DNA from: Dipteronia dyeriana
Lineage: Eukaryota; Streptophyta; Magnoliopsida; Sapindales; Sapindaceae
Direction: 5' to 3'
Assembly (NCBI GenBank): GCA_032871835.1
Contig: CM065301.1
Coordinates: 11,664,413-11,728,412, forward strand
Length of the DNA stretch: 64,000 bases
Numbering within the stretch: position 1 is the stretch's first letter; every line of letters begins with the position of its first letter. Position numbers and translations under genes: made by a program. Below the pieces are notes generated by a model. It did not search any database and had not been told where the DNA came from. It worked only from the letters and a program-made list of their open reading frames with translations. Shown here piece by piece: positions 23,350 through 35,987 of the stretch.

Positions 23350-26329
23350 TAAATGTGAATTCAAAATCATTTTTGAAAAACAAAATAAATAAATAAACTG
23401 TTTTTTTATGCTACCGAACATCCCCTAAAAGTTAGCATTTGATTTTATGCCACAAAATGGGTACAAGAATTCGAGATATTAAAAGCGGTTCTTCATTTTT
23501 GAGTAAAAATAATTCCACACATCACAATAGTATATATGATAATGTATCTCTCTTTTCACGTTAGAAAATCCCGATAGATCTCAATCTAACTAATCGGTGT
23601 TATAGTTTTTTTTAAGTATTATATAAATTTAGAGGGTATTTTATAAATAGAGAGAATTAGAATCCACAACCTTATGGTGCATGCTATAGATGTGAGGTAT
23701 TTCACCGCTGGCCACCTCATCGATTTGTTCGATGTCATAATTTATCATAATAATTATTATAATACTTCAAATAAAATAAAATAAAAAACCCAATTGACCT
23801 ATTTATTTATTCTTGTGAGAAACCGACCGTGTATAGATATTATTTTATTTCGTTTGAAATTTCATTTAGATCCCTATACGGCTATACACTATTTCTCACC
23901 TTTTTACCGACCTTTTCATTTAGATCCAATTTTTTCTTTTACATTTCTTTTCTAAAAATACTTCATACTCAAAATTTAAATTAAAAAAAAAAAATCTAAT
24001 GACACTTCCTTTTGTTTTGAGATTATCCTTTTTATCTTTGGACACTTCTATCCTAAAGACATTCCATTTTAAAAAATATTCATTTTATTTTAATAAAAAT
24101 TAGAACGAATCATTGTAGCATTTGAATTCATATGAGGACATTGAGGAGTAATCTTTATCGAATTAAATTATATAAAAAAAATATCTCTCTTAAATAATTA
24201 GATTAAATTTTACATATTAAATATTCTCTCCTAAATTTTTAATTAACATATTAATCTCTCTCTCCTCCAATATGGTAATAACAGATTTATGAGAAAAAGT
24301 TTAATACGTAATATTTAATCTAATAATTTATGAGAGATAATTTTTTATTTATAATAATTTATTTTATTTGAAGTCACTTTATAATTTTTTAATCTTTAAA
24401 TTTTTGATTAATAAAAAAAAACTGAAAGTGTAATTATATAATTTATGGATCGTAAAGAGAAGTTTCTTTTATAAAAATTAAAAAAATGGATCTCAATATG
24501 ATTGAGATCCAAATTTGATCTCTATCGTCTATCGTCGATGAAGATCCATCAACGGTTAAGATCTAGCTTCAATATCCACCATCAATGGAGATCAATCGAG
24601 CAATGGAGATCCAAAGATCTAAATGGATCTCCATCATTCATCAATGGAGACTCTCCATCGTTGAACAGAGGAGATCCATCTCCTCAATTTTTTTTTTAAT
24701 GTTATTTCATATTTTTCATTTTATTTTAAATTAAATTTTAAAATAGTTTTATATTTTTGATCTTACTTCCAAGGGATCTTCTTTTAATTTTAATTTTTTA
24801 TTTTATGGATTTTGTTATTTTTTCAATTTTCTTTAAGAATGTTATTTTTCAATTTGTTTTATATTTTTTTAATAAACATAATAATTAATTTTAAGAACAC
24901 ATGTTGCATTCTTATTGGTTTTATATGTGAAGGTTAAGTTGTCAATTTTAAAACAATAAAGGGTAAAATCATTTTTTTAAAAAGATTTTTGTTAGCCTTG
25001 GCCATTAAAAATTTGGTCAGATATACATAACCAAAGTAATTTTTTTAAAAAATAAATAAATAAATTAGGGATTGCATGCGCCCGATATGGAAAAATCAGT
25101 AACTAAAAAAAAAAAGAAATAAAACACAACAACCTAGGGGACCCAAACGAAGTTCTCCATTTTCTTTTTATGGATTTTTAAAAATAAAAATAAAAATATG
25201 TGGTATACAACAAAAGCATGGATATACTACAGTGATAATGTGAACAGAGAGTTGTGATTAACGCTTGCCCATTTGAAAATGAAATGTTAGCATATGGTTG
25301 TTGCCTTGTTGGAACTTTTGCATAGTTGAACAAAATTAAATTTATTACTTTTTGAAAAGAACAAACTGAATTCTGTCATAAATTCCGTGAAAAACATTTG
25401 GATTGATATTTTCAAGCATAATATAAACACACAAGCTATTAACATGTCAATAGTGTTTCCATCATTATAAATTCAACATATTGAAAAACTCTCTCCGACC
25501 ATAAAGAAGGAATACTACACACGTCAAATAATTTCAATTCGAATATTTCTCTAGAGAAATATTTGAATATATGTATTATCTTATCATTCATATATATATA
25601 TAGGAATATAAATATTACTGAGTATGCAATTTGATTAATTAAAAGTTTCATTCCAAAGTTTTATTAAGTCTCTTTTAGTAATTTTTTTTTTTAAGTTTTT
25701 TCAGTGTTGATGCGACACGATCCATGCATAATTTATAATCACTAGTTAACATTTAACAATGGTAATGTAATGACTGGCTGACTGCATGCTGTTACCATAT
25801 TTGAATTTGATTAACCTATCAAGACTCCTTCCATGGTTTATACATTCTTATTTTTCTTCGTTTAAAAATACCTATTGTATATAATAATTATACAAAAGAT
25901 GATATATTTTATCTTTTTATAAGCTACTCAGTACTTACGTAAGGAGTTCAAATAAAAAACAATGATGAATTCCTCATTTTACACTAAAAAAATAAGAATA
26001 AAAAAAATATTATAACCTTTCAAATATATATATATACACCCCTACGTATACTTGAGAGAAATGTAAACATATACACCTACATCTAAGAAATTTAAAATTT
26101 GCATATTTTCTTTTAATTATCAATTTCTTCTTATCTAAATCTATAAAGTGTTAAAAGTCAATATCAACTCTAAAATATACACAACAATTCAAAAGGTATG
26201 ACAACTTACCATATCGTTTAAACTAATGAATATTTAATTACAAACTTAATTAATTAATTAAAAGATGAAATTGATATAGTGAATAGTGATATACTTATCA
26301 TATATATATTGTCGATGCATATTACCTCT

Positions 26330-26530
26330 TAGCAGAGATTGTTGTGCACTTCCCTTCCAGATTGGTGGTAAGGGATTCGAGTTTCGTCATGTGTATTTTA
26401 AAAAACATATGTGATAAGTTTTCTCTCGATTTATGAGAGTAGATATCCGGATCTTATATGTATTGTTTGATATTTATAGGTCTCGACCGTCCTATTGTAA
26501 TACTTATAATTATACTTAAAAAAATGTAAA
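26330..26530 (+). repeat. Dispersed SINE-like repeat, copy 2
   Basis: Begins with a box-B-like GGGATTCGAGTTTCG and continues TTTCTCTCGATTTATGAGAG, TAGATATCCGGATC, TATTGTAATACTT, colinear with the copies at 9265, 56060 and 59690. The box-B-like motif suggests a tRNA-derived SINE. Confidence 0.5.
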
Positions 26531-28287
26531 AAAGAAGAATAGACTTAGATATAAATTGATATGTTAAAATAAAAATAAGAAATAATGAATCAAAAATAAA
26601 GTTCGGGTTTGATTTGGCGTAGATAATAAAGAGTAAATGGGCGTCAAGCTTGAGTCCTTGACAGCCATTTAATTTGGTCTACGACCATTAATCATCACCT
26701 GGATTATTTTTTGCATTCTCTAAAGCCTTTGAATTGACCAGAAATACACAAATTAAGTTTTTTTTTGTTTGTTTTTTTTTCTCTTGTAGCCTTACTTTTT
26801 GGGTATTAAAAATAAATTTAACTTCAACTGTATCTAGAAGTGCTTTTGATATCCAACTTTGATGAAATTACACGGCAGTGAAAGAAAGTAGTAGTAGGTG
26901 AGATTTTTTCTTTTAGAAAAAAGAAGAAGAGAGAGAGTTCATATTTTATTTGCTAGCTACCCAACAACCCTTTCTCATTTTTGGAGTTTATAGAAAAAAT
27001 TAGTAATAATAAAATAATTTAATTAGTATAAAATTAATTGTTAAGGACACACGTTTTCAACAGTCATGAACTTGATTAAATATTTAAATGAAGGTGTGGT
27101 TGGGGTTGTAGTGGGAAGCATCATATGTACAACACGTGCACCATTGACTGGTCTTGTCTCCATGTTTGTTGTGTTTGCAATTTTGCATGAAGAAGTTTTG
27201 GTCAAACAATCGAAAAAGTCACCATTCCATTTTGACTTCTTTATTTTGTCTTAATATATACTTTCAAATGTTTATTTAACCACCATACCATTGTTTATCT
27301 CTTTACAGAAAATGTATATTCTTTGATATTTTTTTATATTGTTTTCGATTAAGATATTTTTATATAAGATTGATTTTAGGTAGAATACTATAATGTCAAA
27401 AACTCTGTAAGGTTTGACCAAAATCAATAAACAATTTTGATTTTAAAATCGAGTTAAAACTTACATGATATGGAGGTTTTTAACTGTATACTGTATATGA
27501 GAGTTTTAGCTAGTGGTAGAACAATATTAATTTAATACCAAAACTACATTTTTATTTTTTATTTTTTTTGTATTTGGTTAAGGTCAATGTTTATTTTGTA
27601 ATTCTTCTTGATGTTTATTAATTATTGAAGTAATTTAACTACTTTTTTTAAAGAAAGAGTTTTATAAATACTTTTCCAATTAAAAAAATAATATTATATA
27701 AAATTATCACTAATTGTATACACCTAGAAGAATAGCTCTAAAACTTAACCAAAATGATATGATAAATGATTTATCCTTACTATGTAATTCACCATATCAT
27801 TCGATGATTTGTATGATAAGGACAACTCAATTATACATAATTTGAGTTTATAAAAACGATACTTTTCCTGTTTATTTTTATTTTTATTTTGGATGTATGG
27901 TATTCGTTTCTTTAATTAAAAAAAATGTGTTTTTGTTTTTGTTTCATTAAATTAGTATTATAAAATAAATAAGTATTATTCACTCAGTCTGATAATATAT
28001 CAGTCTCAAATCGTCTTAATATAAAAGATATTAAATAAAATGATAAAAGAAAAACATTTTTAATAATGTTAAACCGAAACATTCGAGTACAATCTTAAAT
28101 ATATATATATATAATAATTCTCTTATTAGGACCGTCAAAGCTTTATTATATCAAAACCTTCAACCATAACATACATTTATAGTGGGTTCACAGCTCCATA
28201 TTAATAAATACTCATACTTATATCCAATGTTTGGTTGTGGTTGAACGTGTTTACCTCTTATATCAGGACCGTCCTTACCTTAGAATC

Positions 28288-28288
28288 A

Positions 28289-28324
<36 letters not shown>
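28288..28324. repeat. AT microsatellite
   Basis: Uninterrupted alternating TA dinucleotides. Confidence 0.9.
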
Positions 28325-28327
<3 letters not shown>

Positions 28328-28907
28328 TTAAAAGTTACATAAATAAAGTTAGAAGAGTGTTATCCGTTTCTTTAAGATAATCAATTACATGAAAGTAGAT
28401 AACATGATAAATTGATAATAGACTATCAACAACAAAGATAAGTGTACTTGAACTGTTCTTGAACAGAACAAAACAAACATAAATTTACAAGTTTTAACTT
28501 CAATCAATTACATTTCGGTGATGACCTAACCCTCAAGCAATGTTTAAGATGATTGTGAAGCTAAGGCAATTTTGCTTGATTTAGCATGATAAGTATGAAT
28601 AATAAAAAGACTATTAATGCTATACAACATAAATAATTAATTCAAATTTATATCTAAATAATGTGGTTAATGAGTTATCATCACCACACACAAAATGAAA
28701 TGATATGTTTAATGAAAAAATCACTTGACAATTCATTAGGATTGAAATTTGAATTAGATTTTCAGGTTGTCTAGCATCAGTGAAATACAAACTCATAAGT
28801 ACACGTGTCAAATTAATGAACACATTTTTATTACATAAAGTTAGTAAATCCTCCTTTGAAATTAATCCCTTGTACTTGTAACTTCTCTTTTGGCATCATG
28901 ATATATC

Positions 28908-29333
28908 TAGACATGGTCCCAGTTCGGGATGGTTCCGGTTTCCGATTCCAAATACCGAACCATCGGTTCCAGTTCCGATGGTTCTTTTTTTTAACCCAAT
29001 TACCCATTAACCCATACATACCTATTACCCAACCCAACCTAGATCCCAAATCACCTTCATCTTAATTGGACTTCATCGTTCATCTCTCTCTCTCTCTCAA
29101 ATCACATTCAAATCACAAATCAACTCCAAATCGCCCACCACCACCCATGAATCGTCCATCATCACCACCATACCAACACCCAAATATTTTTTTCTCCTCT
29201 CAAGTCTCAACCAGATTCAAATCGAAAACAAAAAAAAAACAAAATCAAACAAAATGATTTTGGCCATCATCACCATCTTCTTCTTTCTTATTCGTCTTCG
29301 TCTTTCTCAGCTTTTTCTCTTTTGCCTGGATTG

Positions 29334-29369
<36 letters not shown>

Positions 29370-29749
29370 GATTGGAGGTAGCGGTCGAAGGATGTGTGTG
29401 ATTGAGTTTTGTTGGTCTATGGATGATTTAGGATTTGTCATCTGGGTTGGATTTGTGAGTTTAGGTGTAATAGGAAAGGAAAGAAAAGAAAGAGAGAGAT
29501 GAGACTAGGAGATCAGGATTTAAAAAAAAAAGTTTTAAGTTGATGGAATCTGAGGTTCCAAACCAGAACCAAACCATCCATTCGGATCCGATTTTGGCAA
29601 CCAAGGAACCGAAACTAGAACCTCCCTGGATTCCAGTTCACGGTCCAGTTCCAATTCTGAAACCAGATTTCTAGTTTTGATTAGGTTCTAGTGCCTCTGG
29701 TCCCGGTTTGGTTCCACGGTTGGAACCGAACCTCCTGTGGTCATGTCTA
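28908..29749. mobile_element. hAT-type MITE with perfect 8-bp target duplication
   Basis: 842 bp. The ends are TAGACATG... and ...CATGTCTA, flanked on both sides by GATATATC (28900-28907 and 29750-29757). Subterminal regions are rich in GGTTCCGG and GGTTCC motifs in inverted arrangement. The interior holds a CT run, CCACCACCACCC-type sequence and a (GA)n tract at 29336-29366. No transposase is present. Small frames on either strand (28831-29257) translate these repeats. Confidence 0.85.
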
Positions 29750-29868
29750 GATATATCTTTATATCTTTTGAGTCTTTGACAAACAATTTTCTTGTGTCGA
29801 GTTCATATGCTACAATCAATCTCATCTAGGCCACCTACTATCAATTAATTATCCCTTGTATAATATAC

Positions 29869-30036
29869 GAGTAATGCTTCTTTGTCCAAATTTGGTGTCC
29901 AAATCTAGTGCTGAAATAATGTGGCAACACTGTAATCCATTTATTTAAATCATTCAAATCTAATACAATTTAAATGAATGGTTTAAAGTGTTGCCACATC
30001 ATTTGGGTATCAAATTTAGACAAAGTATCAATATTG
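29869..30036. mobile_element. Short MITE, copy B
   Basis: Same family as 8551-8719: GAGTAATGCTTCTTTGTCCA, then GTGCTGAAATAATGTGGCAAC, with the right arm GTTGCCACATCATTTGGGTA and ACAAAGTATCAATATTG inverted. An AT microsatellite follows at about 30040-30060. Confidence 0.65.
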
Positions 30037-30271
30037 ATTATATATATATATATATATATATTATATGAGGGGATAGTTTAATTTGTAATTTAAAAATATT
30101 TTTATAGAAATGTTGATAATTATTCAAAAAAAAATATTCTTGACAAAGTTCCAACAATGAAAACTTTAAAAGAGAATCATTATTTTTTAACTTCAAAGTT
30201 TTCGTTGAATCATAGTTGATTATAATTGTAATGTTATGTAATTACATCATCGTCTTATTTACAATGTATAA

Positions 30272-31370
30272 TTTTGGGAATTTGAACCGAATAACGCGGA
30301 AATGACATGTCTAATACTCGTCCGTCACTTATACCAATTAACATCTATAGCATAAAGATATGATGAAAGAAAATAAACAATCACTTAACACAAAATATAT
30401 ACGCAAAACCCTAAATCAAGAAAAAAACCGCGGGGCATCAGGATGACTGAGAAAGTTTCACTATATGATAAGTTGTTACAACTATATGTTTCAAGATCCT
30501 CTCTAACACCTCAACCCCAAACCACTGAGCCTTACCAAGTCCCTAAGCTTACAAACCGAGCTTTACGTCATGACTCTCAACTCACAACGCTCACAAGATC
30601 CTTACAAAGAACACCCCCTATTCTCTCCAATATCTCTTAGGTCTTCCCTGAATATCACCTATAGATCTCTAATTTGATCCATTAATATTCTCTGAATCCC
30701 TCCCCAGATATTCTATGAGGTCTCCCCCGGTTCTTACCGCTCTCTGATGCTACATGTGTTCTTTCACTCCACACAAAATAAACTAGTTATAAGGTTCTAT
30801 TTATACTGGTTACAGGTAGTTTAAGATAAAAGGAAATCATACTCCTAAACGTACAGGACTTTCTTGTTCCACAAAAAAAAAAAGAATATTTCTTTTTATG
30901 CAATAGTCTTCTTATTCCACACAAAGAGTATTTTATTTCCTTCAAGCACAAGAACTTTCCAAAAGAAAACTTTCCTTTTTCGTGCAACATTCCTGATCTC
31001 AGCAAAATAAGACCTCACTTCAGCCTGGGTGGCGGTGTGCACCCCGCGCTCTACACCAGGGAAAGTCACTGGAAACGATCGTTCAGAATACTACGGTCTA
31101 CGTCTCTTGCCTATGTCGTGGTCTGCAACGCGCTGATCTCACTAAATCTACCGCTCTCTATGTTGTGGTCCATACGCCTTGCCCGTTTCGCTATCCATGC
31201 CGCAGTTCTTTTCAAAATCTGATTCTTCAGTTCTTCTTCGATTTTCAAATCTCCCTCAAATACCATCTCCAACTTCAAATGTTTTCTCACGTCTCCAAGA
31301 AGTTTCACATTAGTTGAGTCTCGTTTTGTTCAAATTAGGTTCACTTGAGAATATGAGACAAAACCTAATA
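30272..31370 (-). repeat. 3' LTR of the 30272-34572 element
   Basis: 1099 bp, colinear with 32067-34572 apart from the two insertions there. Shared blocks include GAAAATAAACAATCAC, CCTTACCAAGTC, TTTATACTGGTTACAG and CACAAGAACTTTCCAAAAGA. Confidence 0.82.
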
Positions 31371-32706
31371 ATTCTCACTTTCGGCAAATATTCCAAGACC
31401 ATTGTCCATAGCCACAATTCTCATCACTGAGAATCACCATACCCCACCACAATGTATAACCACATCGGAATGAACCATCATAAGATTTTTTTTTTTGTTC
31501 GCTGTTTCGACACCATATCGAATCAACTTGCTGAAATTGTGGTTCAACTCCCCACGTCAGATTTTTCAGGGAGTTCGTCAGTCATCGATATCTAGGATCA
31601 CTTTCTAATCAATGTCCATGTGCAAACCTGTGGACCACTAGCAATAACATATCCTCTTCCATGGCTAGTGGAGAAACCTGCCAAAAGGATAAACGTGTCA
31701 TTACATCACCGAACTCGATGAAAGACTTGTTGTTAGTACTTAGAGTGTTTTGTCGGATAAGCTCCACACCATACCTGAGTTTTGTTTTTCTTTTTTCCGT
31801 TCAGAAGATTTTTTTTATCACCTTGTGTAACCCATATTGGATCTCCACAACTCGTACATTCTACCACAAGCTAAACTTTGCCTACAATTATATTCTTCCT
31901 TTCATCAAACCGTATCGACTTCGAAATCGTTTTCAAGACATATCTCATTTGCTAAACCCAAACTAGGCAACCATGAATCATCATCCTAATACCACAAAGT
32001 CCTCCATACGATCTCTCGTAAAGACTTAAAACCACCATTGCCAAACCATGTGGCTTTGATACTGGTTGTTGGGAATTTGAATTGATGAGCGTGGAAAATA
32101 CATGCCTAATATTCACTTATAACTCACAGCAACTAACGTCTATAGAAAAAAGAATGAGAGAAAATAAACAATCACATAACACAAGATATACATGGAAAAC
32201 CCTATATCGGGGGGAAAACGGACAGTCAGGATGACAAAGAAAGTTTTCCTACATGATAAATTGTTACAACCATATACATTAGGATTCTCTCTCACACCTC
32301 AATCTCAAACCAATGAGCCTTACCAAGTCTCTAAGCTCACAAATCGAGATTTACATCATGACTCTCAACTCACATAGCTCACAAGATCCTTACCAAGAAC
32401 ACCCCCCCACCCCCCAATTTTCCCTAGGTCTTCCATAAATATCACTTACGGATCTCTAACTTGATCCACTGATATTCCTCGGATCCCTCCCTGGATATTC
32501 CCCAGGGTCTCCCCTAGATCTTGCAATTCTTTGATGTTACAGGTATTCTTTCACTCCACTCAAAATAACTTAGTTACGAAGTTCTATTTATACTGGTTAC
32601 AGAGAGTTTTAGATAAAAGAAAATCAAACTCCTAAATGCACATGACTTTTTTGTTCCACAAAAAAAAAGACTATCTTCTTTTATGCACAAGTCTTTTTAT
32701 TCTACG

Positions 32707-33384
32707 TAGGGGTGGGCATGGTTCGATTCGGTTCGATTTTGGGCAAAACTGTATTAAACCGACATATACTCGGTTTTTAAAAATATGAATCGGTTTGAAC
32801 CGTTTTGAACCTGAAAGCAGAACCGAACCGAACCGAACCGAACCGAACACCTTTTTCTCGATTCGGTTCGGTTCGGTTCGGTTCGGTTTTGGGCTTATTG
32901 GGTTTTGAATGTTTTTTTATATGTTTTATAATTTGTTGGGCCTTTAATTTGTATTTTTTGCATTTAGGCTTAAACTTTTTTAAGAAAACATAATATGTAA
33001 AAAACAATTTAAATAAAATTCAACTCAATTTTCAATCCAAATCTGAAATTTAATCATATTCGGTATACATATTCAATTAAAATATAAAATCTTCATAACT
33101 TCTATAAAATAGAAGTAAAAAAATTTAGTACATATTGTAATCCAAAAATAAACATCATCAATAAACAATCCATAATAAAATTGAACATTACAAAATAATT
33201 AATTAAGACAATTCGGTTTATTCGGTTCGGTTCGGTTTTGTATATGTCCGAAACCGAAACCGAACCAAATTCAATTCAGTTTTCAAATTTTAAATTGGTT
33301 TGAACCGAATAGAAATTATGAACCGAATCAAACACCCATTTTCGGTTCAGTTTAATTTGGTTTCGGTTTTTGTGTCCACCCCTA
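32707..33384. mobile_element. hAT-type MITE, GGTTCGG family, copy 1
   Basis: 678 bp. The ends are TAGGGGTGGGCATGGTTCG... and the complement ...GTCCACCCCTA. Flanks ATTCTACG (32699-32706) and ATTCCACG (33385-33392) match at 7 of 8, a slightly aged hAT target duplication. Both ends carry arrays of GGTTCGGTTC and AACCGAACCG. No coding sequence. It sits inside an LTR and is colinear with 38925-39599. Confidence 0.9.
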
Positions 33385-33698
33385 ATTCCACGTAAAGAGT
33401 ATTCTTTTTCCTTAAAGCACAAGAACTTTCCAAAAGAACACTTTCCTTTTATGTGCAACATTTCCGATCTCAACAAAATAAACAGTCATCACGACTTGGG
33501 TAGCGGTGTGCACCCCGCGCCCTACACCGCAAAATGTCATTGGAAATGACCGCTCAGAATACCGCGGTCTGCCCCACGTTGATCTCATTGGAATTGACCA
33601 CTCTCTGTGTCGCGGTTCACACTGCGGTTCTTTCCCGAATCTGAATCTTTAGTTCTTCTTCGGTCATCAAATCATCGTCAAACACCATCTCCAACTTC

Positions 33699-34480
33699 TA
33701 GAGATGCATATTAGGAAAATAGGGATGGATATAGGTCCATTCATCCTCATCCCTACTTCCCAGACCCTTCCCTCATCTCCACCAATTTCCTCATTTGGGG
33801 AAAATGGGGAGGAGAAATTTTGGGGTGAGGTTTCTTCATCCCTATTTTCTCTGTTTTTCTCCATTTTCGTGTTTCCTCCATTTCCCCGTTTGATTAATTA
33901 AAAATGATAAATTAGACAAAAAAAACAATCATTCCATTACAAATACAAAAAAAAAAAAAAATCATTAGTGCATTACAAATACAAAATAAAATCCATCACA
34001 AAATAAAGTGTTTCAAATAATTTAAAGTTTCAAACTAAGCCAACTTCACATATAAAGTAACACAAACATTATATTTAGGTTTTAGGTTTTGAAGTTAAAA
34101 GAGTAAATGAGTTTATATAGTTAGGGTTTTTAAAGAATACAAAAAATTTAAAATTATATACTAATATATATAATTATATTTATATATGTTTTGGGGGAAA
34201 TGGAGAAATGGGGGTAGGGAGACCTCCCCTATCCCTATCCCTATCCCTATCCCTATCCCTATCCCTATCCCCATCCCCATCCCCATCCCCGTTTCAATAT
34301 ATTTACGGGAAAATGGGAAAATGGGGATGGAGGGGGTCTCCCCATCCCCATTTCAATTTGGGGATGAAAACCATCTTCATCCCCACCCATTTCCCTATTT
34401 TCCCAAAAAATAAAATTCCTTAAATGGGGATGGGGATGGGGATGAGGACGTGGAGATTCGGGGGAAAATATGCATTTATA
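33699..34480. mobile_element. hAT-type MITE with GGGGATGGGG-rich ends
   Basis: 782 bp. The ends are TAGAGATGCATATT... and ...AATATGCATTTATA, flanked by identical CCAACTTC (33691-33698 and 34481-34488). Subterminal parts are rich in GGGGATGGGGA and its complement. It contains a CCCTAT hexanucleotide run (about 34226-34272). Frames at 33667-33901 and 34186-34423 translate these repeats. It is inserted in the same LTR as the 32707 element. Confidence 0.85.
34226..34290. repeat. Hexanucleotide microsatellite (CCCTAT)n then (CCCCAT)n
   Basis: Eight or more CCCTAT units pass into CCCCAT units, within the hAT MITE. Confidence 0.85.
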
Positions 34481-34634
34481 CCAACTTCCAAACGTTTTCC
34501 GTCGGTTTTAGGAAATTTCACATAATTTGAGTCTAATTTAGTTCACTTGAAGATATAAGTCAAAACCTAATATATAAATCAATTGTCAGAAACAATTAGT
34601 TGTTAACTACCATCAAGATTCATAATTAATTAAT

Positions 34635-35444
34635 GGGATATATTTATTTTGCTCCCCTGTAGTTTGTGATAGTAATGGTCATTATCCCCCCTAAAAATCA
34701 AAATATTAGATATTTTATCCCAACTGTTAGGAATTTCGTTAGTTTAGTACTTTGACCGATAAAAATCAATTAAAAGACCGTTTTACCCTTGAAAACATCA
34801 GTTATGCCCCTTAACGATACCACTAATTGTTTTTAAATGAAAAAAAATCAGAAAAAATAAAAATAAAAACTAATAAAAGAATTTTAAAAAACATAATTGA
34901 AAAAAAAAGACCACCACTGTCTATAACGGTGGAGATAATAAATAAAAAAGCAAAAAAAAATCAATTATTTCCAAATAAAAAACTTTTTTAATATTGTTTT
35001 AGTTTTTTTTTACATTTTTTTTATTCTTTATACTAATGTTTTTTAAAATAATTTTTTTATTTTTATTTTTCATTCTTTATATTAATGTTTTTTAAATGTT
35101 TTTTTAAAATTTTACATTTAATCCTTTTTATTAATGTTTTTTTTAATAAATTGTATAATTTTTTATTTTTAATTATGTTTTTTTATTAGTTTTTATTTTT
35201 TGATTATGTTTTTTTTAAAGACGATTAGTTGTATCATTAGGGACATAACTCATGTGTTTAAAGGTAATAATGTTATTTAATTTATTTTTTGACAGTCAAA
35301 GTACTAGACTAACAGAATTCATTGACATAAGGTAAAATGTCTAATATTTTAGTTTTCAACGGAAGAATGGTTATTACTAAAATTAGAGGGGACAAAGTGT
35401 CTTATATGGTAAACTTCATGGGGTGGGGGGAATGATTATATCCC
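34635..35444. mobile_element. MULE-like MITE with perfect 9-bp target duplication
   Basis: 810 bp. The left end GGGATATATTTATTTTGCTC is mirrored by the right end up to GATTATATCCC. Longer arms pair AAAATATTAGATATTTTA with its complement. TTAATTAAT flanks both sides (34626-34634, 35445-35453). The interior is T/A-rich with no open frame. Confidence 0.75.
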
Positions 35445-35453
35445 TTAATTAAT

Positions 35454-35987
35454 TAAGTGACATAATCTTATAATTCATGATCAGAATATTAATTTCCTAA
35501 AACATATATATGTATTTGTATAGTATATATATCTATTGGAATAATTAATTAGGTAATATGTTGTAAATGAACAAGAAAGTTTTTTTTTTTTTTGGGTTAG
35601 TAAAATGAAGAAGGAAGACTTTAGTTATAGTATTCAACTATTCATATACCCACGGATGGCATGCCTCTTAAAAGCTAGCTAAATGTCAACTTTCATTATA
35701 CTATGAGATGAAATTGCCAAGCTTGACTCTCCGATTATCCATGCATGAAAATATGTTTTATATGAAAAATCTCAGAGAACCTAGCTAGTTGTTGCTGCCG
35801 AATTGTCAGAGAACCTAGCTAGTTGTTGCTGCATGTGCTTATCACTTCATCGTAATAGCATTGTAGTTGTGAATATATCCCCACTCAAACATATGTATTA
35901 ATTAGAAATATTCCTTAAAAATAAGTAGTATTGCAAATTTACTTGCATAATCTCCTCACCTGAGCATTATAATAAATGAGTAACTAT
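35454..35987. other. Spacer between MULE-like and copia elements
   Basis: No gene seen. At about 35771-35834 a segment containing AGAGAACCTAGCTAGTTGTT is tandemly duplicated (unit about 33 bases). Confidence 0.5.

Larger units (their letters stand above)
23353..28907. other. Long AT-rich spacer without a recognised gene
   Basis: It contains an inverted AT-rich pair at about 24170-24345 (TATCTCTCTTAAATAATTAG with its complement), a patch rich in ATGGAGATCC and its complement (24490-24690), a SINE-like repeat (26330-26530) and a long AT microsatellite (28288-28324). The open frame at 27066-27254 begins with an ATG and reads a hydrophobic 62-residue peptide, but matches no family I know. Confidence 0.4.
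30272..34572 (-). mobile_element. Non-autonomous LTR retrotransposon (LARD/TRIM-like) with nested insertions
   Basis: The LTRs are at 30272-31370 (1099 bp) and 32067-34572 (about 1.03 kb once two inserted hAT elements and their duplications are removed). The target duplication is TATAA on both sides (30267-30271, 34573-34577). LTR ends read TGTTGGG... and ...CCTAATA. Just left of the right LTR the complement is CAGTATCAAAGCC, matching the initiator-Met-type site TGGTATCAGAGCC, so the element reads on the minus strand. GAAAGTGAGAA beside the left LTR is a plausible polypurine tract. The 0.7-kb interior shows no gag or pol. The frame at 31661-31966 is not recognised. Confidence 0.82.
32067..34572 (-). 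repeat. 5' LTR of the 30272-34572 element, twice interrupted
   Basis: It runs colinear with the left LTR at 32067-32706, 33385-33698 and 34481-34572. The gaps are the hAT elements at 32707-33384 and 33699-34480. Confidence 0.8.

Noticed and set aside
27066..27254. 62-codon hydrophobic frame
   Set aside because: No family resemblance, no promoter or neighbours to support it, in AT-rich spacer.
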